Shown: positions 54,801-63,185 of the stretch, piece by piece
How positions within the stretch are numbered: position 1 is the stretch's first letter
How the letters are laid out: each line of letters opens with the position of its first letter
Source of the DNA: Bacteroidales bacterium
GTDB lineage: Bacteria; Bacteroidota; Bacteroidia; Bacteroidales; Muribaculaceae
Assembly: GCA_019416425.1 (NCBI GenBank)
Contig: DXXK01000070.1
Span: forward strand, 1-64,000
DNA: 64,000 nt
Reading direction: 5' to 3'
The notes under the pieces: model-generated
Databases searched by the model: none
Told to the model about the DNA's origin: nothing
The model's input: the letters and a program-made list of their open reading frames with translations, nothing else
Position numbers and translations under genes: made by a program

Positions 54801-57602
54801 GCCGTCATAGCCGGAGCCGACGGGTACCTTAACGGTCTTCTGGCCCGCTTTCGCGGTAAATTCCCTAACGGGCATCCATACCGGCATCCTGACGGCCGGC
54901 TTGCGGTCGGTGGTGCGCCATACGACAGTCTCGGCATTGACCGTGGGACTTTCCATACCGGACTTCATCTCCGGGTTCAACGCCAGCAACAGTGAGTAAT
55001 GCCCGGATGCAAGTTTATCTACATCCAGAGGGAACTTGCCGGGACTGCACTCCCCGCGCTGCACAATGTCTCCCTTGTCATTCCTGACGGTATAGTAGAT
55101 GGTCCTGTCCACCGGATAACCGGTGATGTCCGAGACCTTGACGCTGCCGGTACGGGCATCGCCGTCGGCACATATCATGTTCGGTATATTCGCATCGATG
55201 GCATAGGCCGAGGCGAACGAGAAACGTACGGGGTCAGCTTCGCGCGACTCGCCGGCCTCGTTGGTAACGGTGACGGTCAGCGTGAACACGCCCTTCTCGT
55301 AGGATGTGCCGCGGATGGTCTCCGTGGGCAGCAGGATATTGAACTTGCCTTCGGCATCGGTCTGCGTCTCGCCGGTAAACTCGGCCGAACGCGAGGAGTC
55401 AAACCACCACCAGAAACGCCACGGGCTGTAGGTGACCTTATAGGCCACCTTGCCACCGGCCACCGGCATGCCGGCATAGGTCAGAGCCTTGCCCACCACA
55501 TCCAGCGTATCGCCCAGTGCGAAATGCGAGCCTATCTTCTCGGTCTCCACACGGAATGTAGGCGACTTGTAGTCGGCCACGTTGATCCATACCGCATCCA
55601 TATCCTGGTCGGCACCATGAGTTCCTTTGGCCTGCATAGCGATTCGATAACTGCCTAACAGACCGTCCGTGGGAAGGGTGAAATGTCCGGACGCACGGCC
55701 ACGGTCATCGGTAAAGGCATCCAGCGTATCGACTTTCTTATTGTTGGCGTCGTAGAGTGTGAACTGCACCTTCTGACGTTTCACCTCCTCCAATTGGTGT
55801 CCGCCCTTTAGTCCCAGGATGCCGACAAATCCCACTTCCTGACCCGGTTTGTAGATCGACAAGTCCGTCAGGATGCGTCCGATATATGAGAAACGCTCAT
55901 TCTGGCGGCTGTTGGCCCAGTTGTATACGTCGTTGGAGACATAGCTTTCGCCACGTACGGCCCGGAAGGTCACGTTATTGGCAGGGATCTCCACACGGCC
56001 GTCGCCATCGGTAACCTTGTCCCATGTATTGGTCTTGCCCCTGTAGGTCTTTTCCTCCATGTGCACCTTGACGCCAGCCAGCGGCTGCTGGGTGGCGGCA
56101 TCGACTATGAACAGCGACGCGCCGTTCTGGTCATTGGACCTGAAGTAGGTCACGTCGGTGATCTGGAACAGGTTCTTGCCCTCGTAGCGGTCGTTCCTGT
56201 CACGTATCATACCGGCGTAGGTGCCGTCGGTGGAGGGCAGTATGGCGTAGTTGCCCGGCTTCAGGCCCTGCAGCGTTATGGTGTCGTGGAGCTCGTCGGG
56301 CGCCGATCCCTTGACGGATACCGGCATGGTACGTACCAGCTTACCCTCGGATGCCAGCTCCGACAGTTTGACGTAATTCTGGATTCTGTCCGGAAGCCTG
56401 TATATCAACAGCTTGAAGTCGTATACATTCGCCACCGTCAACGTACATTCGATGTCGGTACCTGGCAGCGCCTTATCCTTAACTGCAATCCTGACGTCAT
56501 GCTTCCTCAATTCCGACAGAATCTCAGGTATGGACTGACCGCCGGGAGCCTCGGGGAATTTCTTGTTGTACTCTTCCAGAAGCTGCAGCGCCTTGCGGCG
56601 GTCGGCGTTCTGCTCGTCGTCATTCTTGAGCTGACCATCGCTGTTCCTGTCGGCCATTACTGACTGCGCATAGGCCGCGACAAAGCGCGCACCCCATTCC
56701 GAGCCGCTGTACTTGCCGTAGCACGTGTCCAGGAATTTATTCTTGAGCGGAACATATGCGATGGTCTGATACTTCTCGTATGCGAACATCGAAGCCATCG
56801 CGAGGTTCCCCGCGGCGTCGGCCTGCCGCATACCGTTGTCGTATATCTCGTTACGGAACGCCGTACACTGCTCCTGAGGACTCACGGTCTGCTGCCCGTC
56901 GCCGAAACGGAGAGGCTGGTCGGAGGAACTACTGCAGTAGGCCGACAACAGCTCGGCGCCATATAGGCGGACGAAGTCACCGACGGTCATTCCAGCCTGC
57001 TCGGCTCCATCGACATTCTCCAGAAGTCCGGTCACCTCACGGACGGACATGGGCCCGACACCCTCCAGACCATCGATGGCGTTATGCACATCCACCAGCG
57101 TCTTCAAGGCGAACATGTCGGCGCTCCATTCCTGGACGTTCTCCGGGAACTTGTCCAGAGGCAGCTTGCGCTGGATGAACTTCCAGCTGTCGTTCTGGTA
57201 TATGTCGGTGTACAGTTTCGCCGACAACAGCCATGCCATCGAGTTCCAGGGGGCCGCGAGGCTCTGCCCCAGCTCATTGTATCTCCGGATGGAGGCACCC
57301 GCATCGCCCTCGGCATCGACCGATGTCTCGGCGATGTTCATCTGAATGGCGGCACGCAGGGCATTCAGACCGTCCTGTGCCTTCAGGGCCTTGTCATACT
57401 CCGCACCGGCGTTCCTGACCACATCCTGCGGATAGGCGAAGTCCGGCGTCTGGAAACTGTTCTTCATGTTCTTTTTTCTTATTTCCTTAGCTTTTCCGGG
57501 ACTCTGGACCTGGCGGCGCACCGCCGCGTCAACCGGAACTGCCAGTAAAAAACAAAGGGCGACCACAAAGATCGCCTTTAATACATTACAATATGTCTTC
57601 AT
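51810..57602 (-). CDS. Alpha-2-macroglobulin-family protein
   Basis: Very large exported protein of 1930 residues with a classical signal peptide (MKTYCNVLKAIFVVALCFLLA). After an N-terminal helical part (40-370) come macroglobulin-like domains, including a carboxypeptidase-regulatory-like segment (AATQQPLAGVKVHMEEK) and MG2 (DLSIYKPGQEVGF) around 500-650. An acidic, bait-like stretch (FEEVEAEDIAADAAG) lies near 1160, followed by the family motif PNFNGTWQFQIAGYT. The terpenoid-cyclase-like helical domain occupies about 1400-1750. The CxEQ thioester is not seen, so it would trap proteases, if at all, without covalent capture. Family members guard the envelope. Confidence 0.88.
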   Translation of the reverse strand: MKTYCNVLKAIFVVALCFLLAVPVDAAVRRQVQSPGKAKEIRKKNMKNSFQTPDFAYPQDVVRNAGAEYDKALKAQDGLNALRAAIQMNIAETSVDAEGDAGASIRRYNELGQSLAAPWNSMAWLLSAKLYTDIYQNDSWKFIQRKLPLDKFPENVQEWSADMFALKTLVDVHNAIDGLEGVGPMSVREVTGLLENVDGAEQAGMTVGDFVRLYGAELLSAYCSSSSDQPLRFGDGQQTVSPQEQCTAFRNEIYDNGMRQADAAGNLAMASMFAYEKYQTIAYVPLKNKFLDTCYGKYSGSEWGARFVAAYAQSVMADRNSDGQLKNDDEQNADRRKALQLLEEYNKKFPEAPGGQSIPEILSELRKHDVRIAVKDKALPGTDIECTLTVANVYDFKLLIYRLPDRIQNYVKLSELASEGKLVRTMPVSVKGSAPDELHDTITLQGLKPGNYAILPSTDGTYAGMIRDRNDRYEGKNLFQITDVTYFRSNDQNGASLFIVDAATQQPLAGVKVHMEEKTYRGKTNTWDKVTDGDGRVEIPANNVTFRAVRGESYVSNDVYNWANSRQNERFSYIGRILTDLSIYKPGQEVGFVGILGLKGGHQLEEVKRQKVQFTLYDANNKKVDTLDAFTDDRGRASGHFTLPTDGLLGSYRIAMQAKGTHGADQDMDAVWINVADYKSPTFRVETEKIGSHFALGDTLDVVGKALTYAGMPVAGGKVAYKVTYSPWRFWWWFDSSRSAEFTGETQTDAEGKFNILLPTETIRGTSYEKGVFTLTVTVTNEAGESREADPVRFSFASAYAIDANIPNMICADGDARTGSVKVSDITGYPVDRTIYYTVRNDKGDIVQRGECSPGKFPLDVDKLASGHYSLLLALNPEMKSGMESPTVNAETVVWRTTDRKPAVRMPVWMPVREFTAKAGQKTVKVPVGSGYDGSYLYCRIDDGDKLLSGEWIKVSDGIVNVDVQAPDSTGRMFLHVVGTHDFETMEEMATIVPEVQIEKVEITTESFRDRMTPGDMETWKFRFTIGDRPMVQRPVMAVMSNQALNALSPFQWCLDIYGALSWRSIVDINHPRRGLCYNDFTQYVRGGHNDRAMFAIPGIYTYGYPLYMEHVMYDLLYCARPMAMDAAVEESAPQRRSRAAGYKMMAKNEAKSLGTEANGMDFEEVEAEDIAADAAGDAGPQEREELRPVEMPLAFFMPDLLTDGDGVATVNFMVPNFNGTWQFQIAGYTSDLKGAVQTLDVVAAKQVMVQMNAPRFLRTGDKAQVSATLYNNSEAQLPVSGRIEILTSDGRVLKAHEFTAEELKPSGQRTVAIDYDVPADVSEVQIRAYAVGGKHKDGEGVTVAVLPSSTPVIDSKTFYAEPGAQTIKVDLPKNAKDATVTLQYCGNPVWECVTALPSILAPESVSILSQVNALYGNAIAQGLIRNYPQLAQALKTFAAPENAGDSTLVSNLQKDQQLKAVTLNNTPWVNSAESETRRMQSLVEYLDTAKSQAAIDKIMKVLRERQNNDGGWSWCPDMPTSSYITGRVQLHMAMLQGMGYLPQGAEEMVLKSFGYTDREFAEAWEKSRRKYFSLTGMLNYLYVKSFFADAKDDKSFEPLRKVALKAIEEQWKDFGIYDKATAVTLEYRLGKRALAASILESLRQYAKVTPGKGMCFENLKGVFSGWNPLITTAQVLEAYGEAAPQDPAVDQLRQWLLMSKQTQDWGDMNGTSEVVQAILSTGSDWTVASDVAKVTVAGKEMEIPARAKLTDSFTVTLTPAQVRNGDIRIQKNSAGPAWGGVMSQYVAPILDVKSEGVPQLKVEKNVYSIEDGKAVAGSLKVGDRVRVTLTVTTDRDMDYVAVIDNRSACLEPVDQLSGYAASDGVWMYREVRDTQTNLFIPFLRKGTSVITYECFVDRAGEYTLGIAQAQSQYAPVISAHSAGVKLTVQ

Positions 57603-57652
57603 AGGCTCAACGGCATAGTGATATGTTTATAACAGATAATGAGCTTAGAATG

Positions 57653-58150
57653 TCAACGGCTCATTGACTTGGACATTCTTTCCGGCTGGACCTGACGTTT
57701 CTGCAACCGTTCGTGACGCATCTTACGCATACGCTTATCGAACTCTTGCTCAGCCTCCTTCAGCTTGAACATCTGCTTGGCGCTGAGGAATTTCGAGAAC
57801 TGAGCATCGTAGCTCTTCATCAGGTCGGCATCCTTCTCTCGCGCGTCGGTCATGGCCTTGGCCGCCGCCTGGTAGTCGGCCTCGGTGGCCTCTTTGTTCC
57901 TTTTGACCTTACGCTCAAGCTGCCGCGCGTTCTGGTACAGTTTCCAACGCTCCGTACACATCCGGTCGTAAAGGGGGGTGAACTGCTCACGCTGTGCGTC
58001 GGTCAGCTCCATCTCCTGGGACAGATACTTGATCTTGAACTCCTGTATCTCCTTACGCATCTCCTCGCGGCTCTTGCCTTCCTGCTTCTGGCCATAAGCC
58101 GGCACCATAGCCACCACCAGCATGACCAGTATCATATATATAGTCTTCAT
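57653..58150 (-). CDS. Spy/CpxP-like periplasmic protein
   Basis: Exported helical protein of 165 residues from the ATG at 58150, which starts a signal peptide (MKTIYMILVMLVVAMVPAYG); an earlier in-frame ATG adds 28 unlikely residues. The body is charged helices with ELTDAQREQFTPLYDRM (the LTxxQ pattern of Spy/CpxP-type proteins) and KFLSAKQMFKLKEAEQEFDKRM. The C-terminus is basic. Likely a periplasmic chaperone or envelope-stress sensor partner. It follows the TM protein by 10 nt in a sigma-factor operon. Confidence 0.8.
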   Translation of the reverse strand: MKTIYMILVMLVVAMVPAYGQKQEGKSREEMRKEIQEFKIKYLSQEMELTDAQREQFTPLYDRMCTERWKLYQNARQLERKVKRNKEATEADYQAAAKAMTDAREKDADLMKSYDAQFSKFLSAKQMFKLKEAEQEFDKRMRKMRHERLQKRQVQPERMSKSMSR

Positions 58151-58160
58151 ATCTGGAATG

Positions 58161-58631
58161 TTATATCTCGTCCATGTACTCCTCCTCGGCGCTGACCGCC
58201 GCGTCCGCGGCCCGGAAGGACTCTTGGAATTCATTCATGTCGGTGAACTCGCCGGCCACATCCTCCACAACCTGCATTTCGCTGACCAGTTCCTCGGGGA
58301 TGTAGTATGCCTCATGGCTCAATTTCGAGCCTATGGCCATCGCTATGGCTTCCGGAGGATTCTCCAGGCTAACGGACTCGCTCTTGATCACACGGCCGAA
58401 GATGTTCATCATCAGCCAGATTCCCGCAAACATCGCCGCCAGGTATACGTAGGGTTTCAGTTTCTGCCAGCGAGTCATCTCGACGTACCGCGGTTCCTGC
58501 TCATGCTCCGGGAGCTTGGCCATCACCTCTGTGACCAGTGCGTCAAAGTAACCCTCCGGCACCCGCCGGGGATCCTTGCGGCCGAAGCGCCGCTCAAGTA
58601 TCTCCTCCTCCTTATATCTTTTATCAGCCAT
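58161..58631 (-). CDS. Single-TM protein, anti-sigma-factor-like layout
   Basis: A 156-residue protein from the ATG at 58631 (MADKRYKEEE); the frame is open 54 nt further up but less plausible. A cytoplasmic N-terminal helix part contains VPEGYFDALVTEVMAKLPE, one membrane helix follows at about 75-95 (VYLAAMFAGIWLMMNIFG), then an acidic periplasmic C-terminus. This layout is common among small proteins that accompany ECF sigma factors in Bacteroidota and may hold the sigma factor encoded at 60848-61411, but no zinc (ZAS) motif is visible. Confidence 0.65.
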   Translation of the reverse strand: MADKRYKEEEILERRFGRKDPRRVPEGYFDALVTEVMAKLPEHEQEPRYVEMTRWQKLKPYVYLAAMFAGIWLMMNIFGRVIKSESVSLENPPEAIAMAIGSKLSHEAYYIPEELVSEMQVVEDVAGEFTDMNEFQESFRAADAAVSAEEEYMDEI

Positions 58632-58768
58632 CGTCTTTCTGTTCCTGTGCCATTTCAAATCAGTACGCCCGGTCACATATTTCATATATGAATCGGGTTC
58701 AGTCTACAATCTTTATGACTGACTTACCTCCGCTTGGTTTAATTCCATGCGGAATTTTTACGCGGAGG

Positions 58769-59434
58769 TCACCATTCGAAGCTGACACCGGCGCCAAGGC
58801 CGTTAAGCACGATGCTGGACTGGTAGCCGCTCCAGTAGTCGGAGGTGATGAGACGGTAATGGATACCGATGTTGAAGGCCTGCCTGGCATTCCGGGGACT
58901 TGTCGGTATCCTTAAGCCTAAGGCCGGCTGCAGATAGAAGTAGGAAGTGTTGGTCAGATATCCGTTGCGGATCTTGACATGGTTGTTGTTGGCCAGGAAG
59001 GCGACACCGACCTTCAGGTCGATGAAGAACGATGTCGAGGTCCTGGACCCGATGTTGAAACGGAAGTCAGTGAACACCGGAATCATCACTGCTTTGGAGT
59101 AGTAGTCTCCATCGTATCGGTCCGGATTGGAAGGCCCCCAGTCCGCGCCCCAGTTGTCGTTGGTCTGCGACCACAGCATGTCCACGCCGATACCGGCGCC
59201 CATGAACAGCCAGTCGGTCATCTGATACCCCTGCGAGGTTGAGATGGTGGCGAAATTGGTGCGGTAGCGACCCACACCCTGTGTGTAGTCTGCCTCGACG
59301 AACCCTTTGTAGGAGTTTGCACCCGACAGAGCCGGCATCAGCACGTTGGTGATGCCGTTGGCTATATTGGAATATTGGGCGCGGGCGGTCAATGAGACGA
59401 GCGCCATGGCGCAGACAAGCAGTGTTTTCTTCAT
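58769..59434 (-). CDS. Outer-membrane beta-barrel protein
   Basis: Exported protein of 221 residues with signal peptide (MKKTLLVCAMALVSLTARAQ) and alternating beta-strands ending in aromatic-rich FEW, which fits an eight-stranded outer-membrane barrel. Motifs such as GYQMTDWLFMGAGIGVDM and YFYLQPALGLRI are strand pairs. Its function is unknown. It lies 44 nt after the APC transporter gene. Confidence 0.8.
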   Translation of the reverse strand: MKKTLLVCAMALVSLTARAQYSNIANGITNVLMPALSGANSYKGFVEADYTQGVGRYRTNFATISTSQGYQMTDWLFMGAGIGVDMLWSQTNDNWGADWGPSNPDRYDGDYYSKAVMIPVFTDFRFNIGSRTSTSFFIDLKVGVAFLANNNHVKIRNGYLTNTSYFYLQPALGLRIPTSPRNARQAFNIGIHYRLITSDYWSGYQSSIVLNGLGAGVSFEW

Positions 59435-59478
59435 AGTGTTAAATATTTATAACTACAACACCTGAAGAGCGTCAAAGG

Positions 59479-60867
59479 TTACAGCTGCAGATTGCCGGTG
59501 GCGATCAAAATCACAGAGATTACAGCCAGGACAACCAGCACGCCGAAGGCGATGGTCTCGTTGCGCGTCATGGTCCGGTTCTTGCGGAAGTAAATGCCGG
59601 TGCCGGCCAGGTAGAAGAGCGACGTGGCTATCAGCAGCGGGCCGGCGGCGTAGAGCATGTAGAGGCACGACACGACGCAGAGGATGGACCAGGGCAGCGT
59701 GCGGCGCATGTTGTTGCGCCTGCGCAGGCCGAGCTTGCACAGGTACATGGCGCTGAACAGGTAGCACGGCAGAATCATCATGCCTGTTATGTCCAGGGCC
59801 GCCATATAGACGTCGTCGGCCAGTGACACGATCAGCAGGAACACCGTCATCGCCACGCTGGAGAACTTCAGGCCGTAGGCCGGCATGTCGTGACGGTTAA
59901 GCTTCGCGAAACGCTGCGGAAATATGTTGACATGCGCGGCTTCCAGCGGAACCTGCGCGCAGACTATGGTCCAAGACACCCAGGCTCCCAGCACCGAGAT
60001 GATTACCGAAATAATCACGAACCAGTAGGCGAACCGTCCCGTGGAGTCCAGCAGCAGATAGGCCACCGACGGATTCTCCAGTCCGGCCAGCTGCATGCGC
60101 GACATCAGGCCGAAACTCAGCACCGATACCACGGCATACAGAATCCACGCCACCATGAAACCTAAGATTCCCGCCATACCGACGTTGCTGGGTTTCTTGG
60201 CACGCGCCGACATCATAACCGCACCCTCGATGCCGATGAAGCACCACAGCGTCACCATCATCGTATCGCGCACCTGGTTCCACACGTCCGAGGAACTCTC
60301 CACGCCGGGCCATTCCTGCTCCAGCCGGTCCACCTTGAAGTAGAGCACCAGAAGCACTATGATCAGCAGCATCGGGATGATCTTGACTATGGTCATGATC
60401 ATGTTGAGCGTCTTGGCCGTCTTCATGCCGTTGCTGACCAGCAGGCACATGGACCATATCAGCGCGGAGCCGAACAGAATCATCTGCCATCCGTGGTCCA
60501 GCAGACATGGGAAAAAGGCGCCGAAACTGTCGTTCAGCATCACGGCGTAGGCCACGTTGGCGAAACATACGCACAGCCAGTAGCCCCAGGCCATGTTGAA
60601 ACCGGCGTACCGGCCGAAACCCTTCTGGGCATACTGGTAGATGCCTGCGTTCAGTTCGGGACGGCACAGCGACAGCTTGCGGAAAGTGTAAAGCAACGAC
60701 AGCATGGCCACGGCGGTGACGCACCAGGCTGCGACGCTGGCCGCCAGACCGGAGCCGGCGGCTATGTTCTGAGGGATGTTGAATATGCCGGAGCCGACCA
60801 TCATGCTGAAAACCAGGGCGGATAGTCCGGCGAGACCTAATCTGCGGTCAGATTTCTTCTGCTTCAA
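59479..60867 (-). CDS. APC-family basic amino acid/polyamine antiporter
   Basis: Inner-membrane transporter of 462 residues with twelve helices, similar to the AdiC/ArcD-type branch of the APC superfamily. The GSGIFNIPQNIAAGSG segment in helix 1 is the substrate-binding loop, and LWCFIGIEGAVMMSARAKKPSNVG in helix 6 holds the conserved E-G-A motif. The substrate may be arginine, ornithine, lysine or agmatine and cannot be decided. Its start overlaps the ECF sigma gene by 20 nt. Confidence 0.88.
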   Translation of the reverse strand: MKQKKSDRRLGLAGLSALVFSMMVGSGIFNIPQNIAAGSGLAASVAAWCVTAVAMLSLLYTFRKLSLCRPELNAGIYQYAQKGFGRYAGFNMAWGYWLCVCFANVAYAVMLNDSFGAFFPCLLDHGWQMILFGSALIWSMCLLVSNGMKTAKTLNMIMTIVKIIPMLLIIVLLVLYFKVDRLEQEWPGVESSSDVWNQVRDTMMVTLWCFIGIEGAVMMSARAKKPSNVGMAGILGFMVAWILYAVVSVLSFGLMSRMQLAGLENPSVAYLLLDSTGRFAYWFVIISVIISVLGAWVSWTIVCAQVPLEAAHVNIFPQRFAKLNRHDMPAYGLKFSSVAMTVFLLIVSLADDVYMAALDITGMMILPCYLFSAMYLCKLGLRRRNNMRRTLPWSILCVVSCLYMLYAAGPLLIATSLFYLAGTGIYFRKNRTMTRNETIAFGVLVVLAVISVILIATGNLQL

Positions 60868-61411
60868 TTGCTGCGGTTATTTTTTTCAGGGCGTGGTGAT
60901 ATGAGGCTTTCAACGCTCCGACTGACGTTCCCACGATTTCGGAGATCTCCTCGTACTTCATTTCATCGTAGTAGCGCATGTTGAACACCAGCCGTTGCTT
61001 TTCGGGCAAGGCAAGGATGGCCTTCTGCAGTTTCATCTGCAGCTCGTCGCCGTCGAAGTATGGGTCGCTTTCCAGCGTGGACATCAGGTAGGAGTCTTCC
61101 CCCTCGCCGACTACGTTGTTGCGCTGTTTCTCTTTATTAAGGAAGTTTATGGCTTCGTTCACGGCAATCTTGTAGATCCATGTTGTGAGTTTGGCATCGC
61201 CGCGGAAATGCTTGATGTTGGTCCATACCTTCATGAAGCTGGACTGCACCAGGTCGTTGGCGTCATCGTGGTTCTGCACCATCTTGCGGACCAGCCAATA
61301 CACCTTCTCCCCGTACGTCTCCATCAACGTGCGGAAAGCTCCCTCGGCCGTCTTGGGGTCCTGAAGGTCCTGTATCAGCTGTTTTTCATTCAATGGCGCT
61401 TTGTACTCCAT
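60848..61411 (-). CDS. ECF-type RNA polymerase sigma factor
   Basis: Alternative sigma factor of 187 residues. Region 2 (about 20-90) shows YWLVRKMVQNHDDANDLVQ and KLTTWIYKIAVNEAINFL; region 4 (about 125-180) has LPEKQRLVFNMRYYDEMKYEEI and the helix GTSVGALKASYHHALKKI. It opens a leftward run with an amino acid transporter, an outer-membrane barrel, the anti-sigma-like TM protein, the Spy-like protein and probably the A2M-like gene, so it may control envelope functions. Confidence 0.93.
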   Translation of the reverse strand: MEYKAPLNEKQLIQDLQDPKTAEGAFRTLMETYGEKVYWLVRKMVQNHDDANDLVQSSFMKVWTNIKHFRGDAKLTTWIYKIAVNEAINFLNKEKQRNNVVGEGEDSYLMSTLESDPYFDGDELQMKLQKAILALPEKQRLVFNMRYYDEMKYEEISEIVGTSVGALKASYHHALKKITAAIEAEEI

Positions 61412-61734
61412 ATTCTATTGATTCCCGTTTTAGACTGCAAAATTAAGTAAAATATCTTTTTGAACGGAATCCTTGTATTTTTTTTAACAATTTTGTGACA
61501 AAATCTGCACGATTTGCAACTTTTTCGGAAAAATATTCCTCCGTCATAAAACATTTTCGCATTCCTTGTGTTTATTAGGTATAAGAAATCGTTTCATGAT
61601 GTTAGGTTAGTTCGAAAAAGTATTATGAAAAGCACTGAAGGCGGTTGGTTGTGAAACCAGCCCCCTCTTTTTTTACACCTACGCCAGCCTATGTCAGCCC
61701 CTACCCTTAAGGCCCGGGGCTAATTCCAGAGATG
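61412..61734. other. Gene-free stretch between sigma factor gene and luxS
   Basis: A 323-nt AT-rich gap. On the minus strand CAAAATTA at 61438-61445 (TAATTTTG) is a -7-like box for the sigma gene, with only a poor -33. On the plus strand it holds a nine-codon frame (61625-61654) and an intrinsic terminator (61643-61674). No conventional gene is visible. Confidence 0.6.
61643..61674 (+). terminator. Orphan plus-strand terminator
   Basis: GGTTGGTT (61643-61650), loop GTGA, AACCAGCC (61655-61662) with one G-U pair, followed by CCCTCTTTTTTT. No plus-strand gene lies upstream; both flanking genes are on the minus strand. A short RNA starting within 61500-61620 would explain it. Confidence 0.6.
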
Positions 61735-62223
61735 TCACCGTGGATATATGAGGTTCTCCGGGCGCGGGTCGCGCAGGATCTCCAGGTAACGTGCGGCAGC
61801 GTCCTTGGCGGCGGTCAGATCCATAAAGGAATAGTTGCCGCAGTCACGCGGTTTGGCCCCGGGGATATCGCCTTCGAATCCGGCCACGAACTCCATCGCC
61901 TCGCGCATCAGCGGGATGATGTCGTTGCTGTCAAGCTTACCCTGCAGTATCAGGTAGTTGCCGGTACAGCAGCCCATCGGCCCCCAGTACACCACTCGCT
62001 CTTTCCATTCAGGATGGTTGCGCAGGAACGTGGCCGCCAGGTGCTCCATGGCGTGCAGGGCCCGTGGCGTCAACGCCTCCTCGCGGTTGGGCCGCGTCAT
62101 GCGGATGTCGAACGTAGTCAGCACGTCGCCCGACGGCGTCACGTCACGCCGCGACACGAAAACTCCCGGCTCCAGCCGCTCATGGTCAATCCTGAAACTC
62201 GCTATCTTCTCCATATCCTTCAT
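61735..62223 (-). CDS. luxS: S-ribosylhomocysteine lyase
   Basis: Cytoplasmic metalloenzyme of the activated methyl cycle: cleaves S-ribosylhomocysteine to homocysteine and DPD, the precursor of autoinducer-2. The 162 residues contain the metal site HAMEH (His57, His61) and CGNYS, and the catalytic cysteine in GPMGCCTG. Met4 (62214) is an equally likely start, because MEKIASF aligns with other LuxS N-termini. A TAATTTTG box lies upstream on the minus strand (62248-62255) without a clear -33. Monocistronic by context. Confidence 0.96.
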   Translation of the reverse strand: MKDMEKIASFRIDHERLEPGVFVSRRDVTPSGDVLTTFDIRMTRPNREEALTPRALHAMEHLAATFLRNHPEWKERVVYWGPMGCCTGNYLILQGKLDSNDIIPLMREAMEFVAGFEGDIPGAKPRDCGNYSFMDLTAAKDAAARYLEILRDPRPENLIYPR

Positions 62224-62316
62224 TATTGTCTATTCATTATTTCCCCACAAAATTACACATTTTCCCCAACATTCCCCCTATAACTGCCCCTTAATAGAAT
62301 ACATAATTATAAAAAA

Positions 62317-62341
62317 CCGTACGGATTATGAGTCCGCACGG
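62317..62341 (-). terminator. Terminator of the unknown secreted protein gene
   Basis: CCGTACGGA (62317-62325) pairs with TCCGCACGG (62333-62341) except for one mismatch; on the minus strand TTTTTTAT follows. It lies 47 nt past the stop at 62388. Confidence 0.75.
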
Positions 62342-62387
62342 AGTTTGATGGATTGTATCATCGCTGAATTTGACGGATCGATGGGAA

Positions 62388-62945
62388 TCAGTGTATACCG
62401 AAACAGTAGAACAACAGGATCTTTTCGTCCCGGTCGTTGGGGTTGAGTATACGGACTCCGTATTCACCGGGCTCTGAGGGCATCTTCAGTATGTAGGAAG
62501 ATTTTCCATACATGTCAGCCTCGAAAGGCATAAGGGTCATCGTACCCTCGGAAACATTCCCAAGCCAGTTAACATTGGCCAGCTCGGCTCTACGCTCCTT
62601 CTTTTTCTCCTCGAACTTTACAATCTGGATGAATGTGGAAGGATCGGACTCGTTATCCTTGCACTTGATTATCAACACCACATCCTTACCCGTGGGAAAT
62701 TGAGTAGTGCTCTGACCACCCTTGATGGAGATTTTTCTGCGGGTGTTTCCGATGCCAACCAACAGACGTCCGGCGGAATTTGATGTCTTGATCTGAACGT
62801 TAGCTTTCTCGGTCGCAACTGAGGTGGTGTCGTTTCCTGCGATATCAAGCAGGACAACCTCACCTGCCCACTTAGGCTCAAATGATTGAGCGATGCATGT
62901 GCTGAAACAAGCCAACACTGCCATAACTACAGCTAAATGTTTCAT
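62388..62945 (-). CDS. Unknown secreted protein
   Basis: I do not recognise this 185-residue protein. It has a signal peptide (MKHLAVVMAVLACFSTCIAQ) and a mature part of beta-strands with a lysine/glutamate-rich loop near residue 115 (FEEKKKERRAELAN) and a C-terminal segment PSEPGEYGVRILNPN, which resembles the end of an immunoglobulin-like or lipocalin-like sandwich. It has its own perfect promoter and terminator, so it is a single-gene unit and probably well expressed. Confidence 0.8.
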   Translation of the reverse strand: MKHLAVVMAVLACFSTCIAQSFEPKWAGEVVLLDIAGNDTTSVATEKANVQIKTSNSAGRLLVGIGNTRRKISIKGGQSTTQFPTGKDVVLIIKCKDNESDPSTFIQIVKFEEKKKERRAELANVNWLGNVSEGTMTLMPFEADMYGKSSYILKMPSEPGEYGVRILNPNDRDEKILLFYCFGIH

Positions 62946-63048
62946 AATGCCACTAATTTAGAATTGAGAATTTTGATTAGTATTAGTTTCTAAGGTTGCC
63001 AGGCAACCGGTTTGAAAAGAGGTGGATATTATTAACGTTACGTTTTCG

Positions 63049-63080
63049 CAAAATTAAACAAATTAAAACAAATGTGCAAA
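63049..63080 (-). promoter_or_regulatory. Promoter of the unknown secreted protein gene
   Basis: CAAAATTA at 63049-63056 reads TAATTTTG on the minus strand; CAAA at 63077-63080 reads TTTG; spacer 20 nt. Both are exact. The leader is about 95 nt. Confidence 0.72.
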
Positions 63081-63108
63081 TATCAGTTAAAAATTCCCAT
63101 ATAAAAAA

Positions 63109-63134
63109 ACCGCCACCCGGTTAGGGGTGACGGT
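63109..63134 (-). terminator. Terminator of dnaJ
   Basis: ACCGCCACCC (63109-63118), loop GGTTA, GGGGTGACGGT (63124-63134) with one mismatch; on the minus strand TTTTTTTAT follows. It lies about 50 nt after the dnaJ stop. Confidence 0.8.
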
Positions 63135-63185
63135 CTGTTTCGTTTTCGGTCGCACAGAATGTTCGGCTATATATGTGCGGATGGG

